From Candidatus Thorarchaeota archaeon (GTDB lineage Archaea > Asgardarchaeota > Thorarchaeia > Thorarchaeales > Thorarchaeaceae): 64,000 bases of DNA. Position 1 is the first letter of the stretch. The number at the start of each line of letters is the position of its first letter. Under the pieces are notes generated by a model. That model did not search any database. It had not been told where the DNA came from and was given only the letters and a program-made list of their open reading frames with translations. The stretch lies in assembly GCA_011364905.1 (NCBI GenBank), contig RDNZ01000006.1, positions 34,865 to 98,864 on the forward strand. The letters are read 5' to 3'. This document shows, piece after piece, positions 29,019-36,936 of this stretch. The position numbers and the translations under genes were made by a program.

Positions 29019-29072
29019 ATGTAGACACCAACTTATGTAGAGCTCTACTTATGCTATGTAGACATCTACATA
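29018..29072 (-). promoter_or_regulatory. PadR-type operator region: half-site plus two palindromes
   Basis: TATGTAGACACC (29018-29029), TATGTAGAGCTCTACTTA (29034-29051, core GTAGAGCTCTAC perfect), TATGTAGACATCTACATA (29055-29072). Confidence 0.75.
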
Positions 29073-29262
29073 TAAGTCTTGAGCAATGTTGTGAGTATTA
29101 TAGACGTGCCATTGACATTGGGATCGGCCACGACAAGTCTTGGATGGAAAGTCGGATTACCATTCATGGTAATGGCATTTATCCTTCCAATTATCATGCT
29201 CAATGAGTTAACTGTCAAATGAACAAGTCCGATACTGCAAAGAATAACAAAAGCTCTAGGAG

Positions 29263-29949
29263 CTAACGAGGTTCAATTTGAACGTGTTGAAAAGACTCCT
29301 GCGGATGGTCATGAAGAACCACCGAACTCTGGGTTTGTTTGAGGTTCCACGGAGCAGTAAGAAATATGATTGCATGAGGACGAGACTTCTTATCAACATT
29401 GACGTAACCCTTCTTCATAAGCTCCTTCACAAGTTTCCTGATAACGCTCTTTTTATCGCCAGTGACTTGAGCAAGCTGTTTGTAGTCAGTACGGTGATAT
29501 CTTTGGATGACTTTGAGAAGATTGAACTCCGGAATTGAATCGATCGCCGCGTGAAGAGATTCGTTCTCTCGTCTGATTGCGTTCTCATCACCCTCCAGAA
29601 GTCTGCCTATCTCCGCTCGGAGGTCTTGGATTTCCTCGTTGAATGATAGACGTTCAGCTTCATAACGTGCAATGACACCATTCGACGAATGGACCAGCTC
29701 AGCACTTAGATCATTTCCCAATCCATCTAGTGCCTCGCGTGAGGCCATTCGGGACTCTTTGATGATTCCAATAATGTCTTCAGTTTCCAACCACTGGCCC
29801 TCAATCAAGTCCTCCATCTGTGAAAAATACGTGTCCAGCCTTTTAACCCATAAATCACGGACCTCCTGCAATACCCCAGCAACACGAAGAGTCATTCTTG
29901 CCGCATTGTCATCGGTGGTTGTCATCAGTGTCACAATCACAAAATGCAT
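29263..29949 (-). CDS. Coiled-coil protein with C-terminal winged-helix domain
   Basis: Long heptad-like helix then FNLLKVIQRYHRTDYKQLAQVTGDKKSVIRKLVKELMKKGYVNVDKKSRPHAIIFLT. Confidence 0.75.
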   Translation of the reverse strand: MHFVIVTLMTTTDDNAARMTLRVAGVLQEVRDLWVKRLDTYFSQMEDLIEGQWLETEDIIGIIKESRMASREALDGLGNDLSAELVHSSNGVIARYEAERLSFNEEIQDLRAEIGRLLEGDENAIRRENESLHAAIDSIPEFNLLKVIQRYHRTDYKQLAQVTGDKKSVIRKLVKELMKKGYVNVDKKSRPHAIIFLTAPWNLKQTQSSVVLHDHPQESFQHVQIEPR

Positions 29950-30001
29950 CTTGGCAAAATTAGAGCTAGTGTCACGTGGGTATGACCTGCGTTGCCTTTG
30001 G

Positions 30002-30838
30002 TCATGCTTCTACCCAAAAAACCCTATCTTTAATGCTCTCAATTGTACTTGGCCAAAGATTGTATGATAGTCCAACATTTGCCATAAGAGGAACTGTGTC
30101 ATCCACCATAAATACCTCAAGACCTGTACAGTAGTACAATGGTGTGATATCAACCGTCTTCATCTGATTCTCACTTATGTCAAGCCACAGGAGATTCGGA
30201 CACTCACGCAAGGTGTCCAAGTCGATTTGGAGAAACCCTGCAGACCTCAACCAAAGACCTTCTAGAGCTTTGCAGTTCTTCAGTGGAGATATGTCCAATT
30301 GCTCCAGTTGATTGCCCTCAAGAAACAGCTCCTGAAGATTCAAACAACCTGACAGGGGTTCCAAACCAATATCATAAAGCTCATTGTTATCAAGTCTTAG
30401 AAATCGAAGTACTGCACTCTTTCTCAGGGGTGAAAGATCAATCTCGTGGAAGTCATTAGACTGAAGATTCAACTCCTGAAGTTTCAAACAGGACATTAAT
30501 GGAGATAAATCAATACGCTGAAGTTTGTTGATCTCAAGAGACAGCGCATCAAGATTGGCACAACTCTCGATTCCAGTGAGATCGATTGAAGATATCAGAT
30601 TAGAACTTAGATTCAGTCTCTCAAGACTTGGACAATCCCTCAACGGCTCAAGATCTATTTTTCTGATTAGATTGGCTGAAAGATTGATTTCTCTCAGTGT
30701 TTTGCACTGAGTTAATTGTGACAAATCAATTTCAACGATTTTTCGTCCAGAGAGGTCAACCACCTTGACATCATCTTGTGTCTGGAAGTAGAGCTCGACA
30801 CCATTTTCGATTCTGAACGAGATATTGATTTCAACCAT
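30002..30838 (-). CDS. Leucine-rich repeat protein (about nine 24-residue repeats)
   Basis: Repeats IDLSPLxxCxxLxxLxLxxNxLxx. Confidence 0.92.
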   Translation of the reverse strand: MVEINISFRIENGVELYFQTQDDVKVVDLSGRKIVEIDLSQLTQCKTLREINLSANLIRKIDLEPLRDCPSLERLNLSSNLISSIDLTGIESCANLDALSLEINKLQRIDLSPLMSCLKLQELNLQSNDFHEIDLSPLRKSAVLRFLRLDNNELYDIGLEPLSGCLNLQELFLEGNQLEQLDISPLKNCKALEGLWLRSAGFLQIDLDTLRECPNLLWLDISENQMKTVDITPLYYCTGLEVFMVDDTVPLMANVGLSYNLWPSTIESIKDRVFWVEA

Positions 30839-30908
30839 ATAATAGACTCCAGCCTATCTTTCACGTGTGTTTGCTACGTTCTTCTCATAAATCGTTAGGT
30901 GTTATAAT

Positions 30909-31643
30909 TCAAACTCGTGTTGAGTGTTCCGGTACCTCGTGGGACCATTGTATTTCTTCTAACCTTTCATTGATCGGGTCAGGAAAGTAAGGAAGATGTT
31001 TGAGCTTGTGATTGGCGGTCAACTCAACAATGTCATCCACAACAAATGACTCCAAATTATCGAAGTGAAACAGCACCGAAATGTCAAGAGTATGCATCTG
31101 GTTTTCGTTGAGGTGAAGATATCTCATGTCCGTGGAGCGCTCCAAGGGGCTAAGATCAATTTTCCGAAGGCGGTTACCCGAAAGTACCAGATATTGTAGT
31201 TTTGATAGCTGTTTGAGAGGACTAAGGTCCAATTCCGTAAGCTCGTTGTCAGCCATATAGAGCCATCTCAATTCTTTGCACGACTGTAGCGGCGATATAT
31301 CCGCATCAATGAGCTGGTTATCAGAGATCTCAAGTGCTTGAAGCTCGAAGCACCTAGATAATGGTTGCAGATTTATGTGAGTCAGCTCATTAGAAGTAAT
31401 ACTGAGAATCTTCAGATTCCTACAGCCTGCCAAGGGCGAGAGATCAATCTCAGTGAGGAGATTCGAGTCAAGATTGAGTTTCTCCAGTTTTCCACATTGA
31501 TTCAAAGGCTCTAAGCTCACTGATTTTATACTAGTGTCTGAAAGATCAATCTCAGTGAAGTAGTCATCTTTAACGACCTGATACTTCTCTCCGTCTGATG
31601 CAACATACCTAATGGTGAACCGTGTCACCTCGTTCCTCTCCAT
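30909..31643 (-). CDS. Leucine-rich repeat protein (about seven 24-residue repeats), paralog of neighbour
   Basis: Same repeat consensus and same C-terminal cap (LESFVVDDIVELTANHKL vs LEVFMVDDTVPLMANVGL). Confidence 0.92.
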   Translation of the reverse strand: MERNEVTRFTIRYVASDGEKYQVVKDDYFTEIDLSDTSIKSVSLEPLNQCGKLEKLNLDSNLLTEIDLSPLAGCRNLKILSITSNELTHINLQPLSRCFELQALEISDNQLIDADISPLQSCKELRWLYMADNELTELDLSPLKQLSKLQYLVLSGNRLRKIDLSPLERSTDMRYLHLNENQMHTLDISVLFHFDNLESFVVDDIVELTANHKLKHLPYFPDPINERLEEIQWSHEVPEHSTRV

Positions 31644-31745
31644 TTTTTATTTGTAGTTTCCCTTGATTTCTTTTGCGTTTATGTCATGAACCATAATAAA
31701 GGTCACTCGTCAAAGAAAAAATGTCGCGAAATGTGTCAATATGCT

Positions 31746-32297
31746 TCAACTTCGGTCTAAATGAGCCCATGGCAGAGGGTCTGGTATAGTTTGCGCAAAC
31801 CTGTTGATGATTTCTCGAACGCCATCTGGGTTGTGAACTCCATCGAACACAAGAGCGGGTTTTTCGTCGTCCACTGATGTGTATATCTCAACGTCACCCA
31901 TCCCCACTTTCCGTTCATCAGGAGGCCCAGAGCAATGAAGCATTGCAATTTCATCATAAAAGACTCTCTTGGTCTTTCGTGAAAAGACTCCTGTTCGTAC
32001 TCTCACATTCCAGGTGGTTATAATGTATAGTGTAAACCATCGCCTGCTTTCAGCCCAGGCAACCAATATAATACCAAAAATCATTGCCCCAGCACTTAAT
32101 GACCAAGATACCAAATCACGAGGAAGCCCGCCATAAGAAGTAACGGTCATAAAACCCATCCCGACAATAAAGACAACAGTCCCAAATACATAGTAAAAGA
32201 TGAATGAGGCTCGCTTGGGATAGAATATACTCACCAATCGTTCCCTCGATTCTGCGGGGAAAGGTTCTTCGGGACTTGTTTCAGTCATAAGGTCCAC
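31746..32297 (-). CDS. Two-TM protein with bacterial/archaeal PH-like (DUF304/bPH2) domain
   Basis: Two TM helices then WFTLYIITTWNVRVRTGVFSRKTKRVFYDEIAMLHC. Confidence 0.75.
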   Translation of the reverse strand: MDLMTETSPEEPFPAESRERLVSIFYPKRASFIFYYVFGTVVFIVGMGFMTVTSYGGLPRDLVSWSLSAGAMIFGIILVAWAESRRWFTLYIITTWNVRVRTGVFSRKTKRVFYDEIAMLHCSGPPDERKVGMGDVEIYTSVDDEKPALVFDGVHNPDGVREIINRFAQTIPDPLPWAHLDRS

Positions 32298-32372
32298 TCG
32301 GGAGGTTCGTTGTAATCAACTTATGAAGATGTCGACAAATCTATCCAGTATTTTTGCCATATATTTTCTTTT

Positions 32373-32960
32373 CTAGAGTTTCGCCCCACACTCTGAACAC
32401 TTTGTCAAACCTTGCTCATTCTTTGCACCACAATTGGGACAACTGATTAGTACTACTTTTTCCCGTTCTATGGTATGTCTCACTTCTGGCGTTGGAGTTA
32501 CTTGATCTCCTGAGGTTGGAGTTTCATGTTCTACTGCTTCATCGGTAGGATAAATCTCCCATAATCTATCACACGCATGCACAACATGACCAACTAGAGT
32601 CTTAACTTCGTCACCAGTAAGGTCCGTGTCGTTGCTTTCTGCAAGGACAATGATGTCATCTTCGTTATCAATAGCAAACTTCACACCATTTGCTTTCCAA
32701 GATTCTTTTAGCATATCATACGCAAGTTTCATCCTATTTGCTTCTGCAACTTCATAGAAATTAGTGAATGGTGCGATGATGTAAACCCACGTTTCCTCTT
32801 CATTTGATTCAATCCTAATTTTTAGGTCTTCAAAGTGGTTCGTCTTCCACCTCATCATCAAGACGCGGTCTTCTCGTGTATACTTAATTTCGAGAGAATC
32901 AAGCAATGAAGCAATATGGTCTATAACACTCAATGCGAGCACCTCTTTGGTGCATGCCAT
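32373..32960 (-). CDS. YbjN/secretion-chaperone-like domain plus C-terminal zinc ribbon
   Basis: DDLKIRIESNEEETWVYIIAPF-like N-domain; CPNCGAKNEQGLTKCSECGAKL zinc ribbon. Confidence 0.65.
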   Translation of the reverse strand: MACTKEVLALSVIDHIASLLDSLEIKYTREDRVLMMRWKTNHFEDLKIRIESNEEETWVYIIAPFTNFYEVAEANRMKLAYDMLKESWKANGVKFAIDNEDDIIVLAESNDTDLTGDEVKTLVGHVVHACDRLWEIYPTDEAVEHETPTSGDQVTPTPEVRHTIEREKVVLISCPNCGAKNEQGLTKCSECGAKL

Positions 32961-33122
32961 TGGTTACATATTAAGGTGTTTGGGGCCGGTTGGAGCGGAT
33001 TCCAAGTGAACCTGTAGTACATCAGAAGAATCACTGGCTCAGGTTTATTTACCTTCAAACGTATAGCTAAACAAGTAGCCAGCAGCAGGGTAAAACTCGT
33101 CAGTAGGAGATGCGCGACAGAT

Positions 33123-34091
33123 ATGCAGAGCTTAATTGCAATGGCGGCACTGTTGAGAGAGATATCATTTGGAATACTGATAGCTGGATTAGTCTACACG
33201 TTTGGATTGTTCGCGCTAGGAAGACTCTTTGCCGCTATTTCTGACCATGGCTCATTTGACCATGATGTTGATCATGACATAGATCATGATGTTGACCACG
33301 ATATCGATCATGGCGTAGACCATGATATTGGACATGAAGTCGACCACGACTATGACCATGATATCGGACATGAGGTCGATCATGACTATGATCATGATGT
33401 TGGACACGGATACGATGTTGAACACATAGAGGTCGATCATGACCTTGACCATGATGTTGACCACGGAGAGGTTGACCATGACCTTGACCATGATGTTGAC
33501 CACGATATCGATCATGGCGTAGACCACGATGTAGATCATGGTGTAGACCATCACATTGAACATGATCATGACATTGATGTCCATCATGAAGTCCCAGTTG
33601 ACAAATCAGGATACTTTGAAACTGAACGCGGTGCACCAATGGGTGTTACGATAGGAACCTCACTTGTCACCTTTGGTTTTTTGGGCTCTATTCTTTATTA
33701 TGAGGGAATCATGTTCCCACTTGTTGGAAAACTGGCTGTTCATTTCATTAGCGTTGCAGTATTGGTCTATGCAGTGCGAAGTGTTCTCGGAAAAGTATTC
33801 GTTGAAGCTGGTTTCATGATTGAACCCAGACATTTGGTTGGCAAACAAGTAGAAGCAGTTTCGACAATAAATGATGGATTTGGCGAAATTCGAATAGAAA
33901 CTGAAATGGGGCTTCGGCGTTTCCACGCAAGGCCATTTCAGAAAGGCGTTGTGTTTCAAAAAGGAACAGAATTGTATATTGTATCAGCAGATGACAAGTT
34001 CGCCTATGTTGACCCGAGAAAAGATGTCGTCAAATGGCTTCAAAAGCAAAGCCAGAAACCTCGGGAAGAAAAGCTGACCAAGAAAGACTAG
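33123..34091 (+). CDS. NfeD-like membrane protein with His-Asp repeat insertion
   Basis: N-terminal TM, HD repeat, further TMs, C-terminal OB-fold-like HLVGKQVEAVSTINDGFGEIRIETEMG...; followed by SPFH gene. Confidence 0.75.
   Translation: MQSLIAMAALLREISFGILIAGLVYTFGLFALGRLFAAISDHGSFDHDVDHDIDHDVDHDIDHGVDHDIGHEVDHDYDHDIGHEVDHDYDHDVGHGYDVEHIEVDHDLDHDVDHGEVDHDLDHDVDHDIDHGVDHDVDHGVDHHIEHDHDIDVHHEVPVDKSGYFETERGAPMGVTIGTSLVTFGFLGSILYYEGIMFPLVGKLAVHFISVAVLVYAVRSVLGKVFVEAGFMIEPRHLVGKQVEAVSTINDGFGEIRIETEMGLRRFHARPFQKGVVFQKGTELYIVSADDKFAYVDPRKDVVKWLQKQSQKPREEKLTKKD
33243..33590 (+). repeat. Approx. 12-nt tandem repeat encoding DHDV/DHDI/DHGV units
   Basis: Residues 41-156 contain 30 His; from residue 47 to 95 His occurs every 4 residues without exception. 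Confidence 0.95.
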
Positions 34092-34288
34092 TTCTCTGCG
34101 CAGATTTATATCCCCTCAAAACAAAGAGTAAACAAGTGCGTTCGTAGGATGGCTACCAACTGCTCTGAGAGAGACACGTTGAGAGTGGAGTTCACTGTCA
34201 CTCTATTCAGTGATACGAAGCAAAAGGTGTCGGACGGACAGGGGGTAAAATGGACGAGGGCACAGAGATAAAGTAAGAAGGAAAACAA

Positions 34289-35611
34289 ATGCAAGCAAGT
34301 ATAATGGACTGGTTCGCAAACAACATTGCGCTCTCCATCGCTTTATTGATTATAATGGTTATACTTCTGTCTTTCATCTACGTTAGAAAGTATGTTAGGA
34401 TATTCGATCCAAACATCTTCTATGTCCATTTGAGACGGGGCAAAGCGATCAAACAGGGTGAAGGAGGCATGGTAATCCGAATTCCCTTCTTCGATCGCAT
34501 CCTGGCAGTGGATAGGACCGTTCAACAGCTGAATATATCAGCTGAATCAGTCCTCTCAAAGGAAAAGCAGAAGATTCGACTAAGTGCTGTTCTTCAATGG
34601 CAGGCAGAGAATGCTATTGCCACCATAAACAATGTGATGTGGAAAGAAATTCCAAGTAGACTAACAGCAATTATTGAGTCAGTTATTCGTACAGCATGCG
34701 CTCAGTTATCAGTCGAAATGATTCTTGAAGAACGGCAGTTGATCATTGAAGCAATCAAGAAGGAACTAATCGACATTGTTTCGGAATGGGGCCTAAAGGT
34801 TGTTACTGTAGAACTGGTCGATGTCACAGTGGTCAACGAATCATTCTTGAGAGATATGTCTAAACCTCGTGAAGCTGAGATGCATCGCCTTGCGCAAATC
34901 GCTCTTATCGAGGCTGATCAGTCAACAGGCACCCGAGATATTGAGAGAAGCAAAGTCCTTCGCGAGCAGGAAATTGCGCGTGACAAGGTCATTGGTGTAC
35001 AGGAACAATCTCAGTTGAGGGACATCCAAGAGGCCGAGAAGCAGCGTGAGCAGAGTGTCCTTGAGATTGCACTTCAGAAAGACCTGATGCAGAAGAAATA
35101 CGAGAAGCAACAAGCTGAGGTTGAAGCCTCAAAAGACCTTGAAGTTGCAAAACTTGCAGCTGAAGCACAAAAACAAAGAAAGATCAAGGAAGAGGTCGAA
35201 GTCCAAGCGCAGAGGATAGTTCAAGAAGCTCAGGCTGAAGCTAACAAAATCAGCATGGTCGCTGAGGCTGAAGCAGGCCAAATCCTGAAAGTCACAAGTG
35301 CGCAAGCTGAAGGTATCAAGAAAACGCTCGAGGCAGCACGAGACTACTCTCCACAAGCCTTTGCCAGAGACTTTCTACAGATACTACCTGAGATCTACAA
35401 GCAGATAGACATTGGCGATGTCACACTGTTTGGTGGTGGAGCAGGTACAGGCGGCGTTGAAGGTGAAGAGGGCGGAGGAGGAGCTCAAGCATTCCAGGTG
35501 TTTGGCAATGTATTGATCCCGATGATGCTCATGGCACGAATGATGGGTTTTGACTTCAAGAGTCTCATGAAAGATGCACTGGGCGAGATGGCCACAAAGG
35601 ACGAGAAATAA
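34289..35611 (+). CDS. SPFH-domain (flotillin/stomatin/prohibitin superfamily) protein
   Basis: N-terminal TM; GGMVIRIPFFDRILAVDRTVQQLNISAESVLSKEKQKIRLSAVLQWQ; long Ala/Glu/Lys coiled coil; Gly-rich C-terminal region. Confidence 0.93.
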   Translation: MQASIMDWFANNIALSIALLIIMVILLSFIYVRKYVRIFDPNIFYVHLRRGKAIKQGEGGMVIRIPFFDRILAVDRTVQQLNISAESVLSKEKQKIRLSAVLQWQAENAIATINNVMWKEIPSRLTAIIESVIRTACAQLSVEMILEERQLIIEAIKKELIDIVSEWGLKVVTVELVDVTVVNESFLRDMSKPREAEMHRLAQIALIEADQSTGTRDIERSKVLREQEIARDKVIGVQEQSQLRDIQEAEKQREQSVLEIALQKDLMQKKYEKQQAEVEASKDLEVAKLAAEAQKQRKIKEEVEVQAQRIVQEAQAEANKISMVAEAEAGQILKVTSAQAEGIKKTLEAARDYSPQAFARDFLQILPEIYKQIDIGDVTLFGGGAGTGGVEGEEGGGGAQAFQVFGNVLIPMMLMARMMGFDFKSLMKDALGEMATKDEK

Positions 35612-35713
35612 CGAAAACAGAAAAAGTAGAGAAAGTCGGCGAGGGAATTATATCTTCGCCGGCTTGAATTCTAAGGAGCGTCCTACCTGAAGCTCACTGC
35701 GTAATTCTGTTTC

Positions 35714-35953
35714 TCACTTTACACGCTTGATGTACCAGATGAGTTTATCGCCTTCTTCAACAACCTCGAGGATTTCATTTCCAGTCCTGGAAGACCAGGC
35801 TGGAAAGTCCTTCTTGGTCCCAACGTCTGTGGCGATGACCTTCAAGATCTCGCCGACAGCAACTTCCTGAATCTCTTTCTTCGTCTTCAAAATAGGCATT
35901 GGACACCTTAGTCCGCTGGCATCAAACTCTCTTGCTACTTGATGTTCTGTCAT
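35714..35953 (-). CDS. TusA-family sulfur carrier protein
   Basis: FDASGLRCPMPILKTKKEIQEVAVGEILKVIATD. Confidence 0.93.
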   Translation of the reverse strand: MTEHQVAREFDASGLRCPMPILKTKKEIQEVAVGEILKVIATDVGTKKDFPAWSSRTGNEILEVVEEGDKLIWYIKRVK

Positions 35954-36100
35954 AGTCTATCGCCTTCCGTTCGACTTTTACGGGGTTTTATGCATTCCTA
36001 TACCGCAACGATGAGATGTAGCTCAAACCGGTGGTTACAACGAAGTTCGTCGGATTAGACATATTTATTAATTATTATCTGAAGCATCGGCAAAATAAAG

Positions 36101-36502
36101 GTGTACGAAATGGCACTGTTCCAATTAATTCTGTTCGTTCTACTAGCCCTGAATGTGAGCACGATGTTCTCAGGATTCATGTTGGCTAGGAGGATGGGCT
36201 ACTATCTTATGACTCAAGTCATGTTGTTGATGATAGCGATGTTTGTTAGCATTGGTGTACTGCTAGTTGGAGTTTTCTTCCCGCCAGTTCCAACAATGTT
36301 TGACTTGCTTCATATCCTACTTATTGTAGACTTCGTATTGATACTATTGGCCACACTGATGCAATTTGTAACAGTTGTTCCAATTCTTATGAAGACAATG
36401 CAGGGCGGTCCCTTCCATAGCTCTCACAACACCAACCTATTGGTGACTCTGTTCTTGCTACTTGGACTTGTCCTCTATTATGTTGAACTCGCAGTACTTT
36501 AG
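36101..36502 (+). CDS. Four-TM hypothetical membrane protein
   Basis: Mostly hydrophobic 133-aa ORF, 14 nt upstream of DsrE-like gene. Confidence 0.7.
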   Translation: MYEMALFQLILFVLLALNVSTMFSGFMLARRMGYYLMTQVMLLMIAMFVSIGVLLVGVFFPPVPTMFDLLHILLIVDFVLILLATLMQFVTVVPILMKTMQGGPFHSSHNTNLLVTLFLLLGLVLYYVELAVL

Positions 36503-36515
36503 GAGATGATATAGA

Positions 36516-36878
36516 ATGCCTAGTATTTACATAATTTCCCAGTGGGGTCCCGAAGCGGCTGAGCGATGTTTTGGTCCTTTCGTTACCGGTACCACTGCAC
36601 AAGCTCAGGATGTTGATGCTAACATCTTTTTGATGATGGATGCAGTTATGTTGGTGAAGAAGGGGGTTGCAGGAAAGGTAAAAGCGCCTGGGTTCCCTCC
36701 ACTTCCTGATTTAATCGACGCTTTCCTTGAAGCAGGTGGAAGTATTCAGGTTTGCTCCAATTCAGCAGAATTTAGAGGCATTACTGAGAAAGACTTTTGT
36801 GACCCGCGAATCGAGATTGCTGGCGCTGCCACAATGATCGATGAAACCCTCAAGCACGACAAAACAATGTTCTTCTAG
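36516..36878 (+). CDS. DsrE-family protein
   Basis: ANIFLMMDAVMLVKKGVAGKVKAPGFPPLPDLIDAFLEAGGSIQVCSNSAEFRGI. Confidence 0.8.
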   Translation: MPSIYIISQWGPEAAERCFGPFVTGTTAQAQDVDANIFLMMDAVMLVKKGVAGKVKAPGFPPLPDLIDAFLEAGGSIQVCSNSAEFRGITEKDFCDPRIEIAGAATMIDETLKHDKTMFF

Positions 36879-36889
36879 AACTTCAAATC

Positions 36890-36907
36890 AGAGGGGTTCG
36901 CCCCTCT
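36890..36907 (+). terminator. 7-bp hairpin with TTCG loop plus T-rich tract
   Basis: AGAGGGG-TTCG-CCCCTCT then CACTTCTTATTTTTG, 11 nt after the DsrE-like stop. Confidence 0.6.
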
Positions 36908-36936
36908 CACTTCTTATTTTTGTGACTAATTTCATT

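Noticed and set aside
30002-31643. 72-nt DNA periodicity considered as a DNA repeat element
   Set aside because: Fully explained by 24-residue LRR units in two ORFs.
33243-33590. Possible CRISPR or minisatellite array
   Set aside because: 12-nt units without spacers, in frame within a coding gene.
33235-33639. Minus-strand ORFs (134 aa and 111 aa) across the His-Asp repeat
   Set aside because: Low-complexity shadow frames of the 12-nt repeat; the plus-strand frame has flanking TMs and an NfeD-like domain.
34149-34271. 40-codon ORF between the NfeD-like and SPFH genes
   Set aside because: Short, no TM or motif, no independent support.
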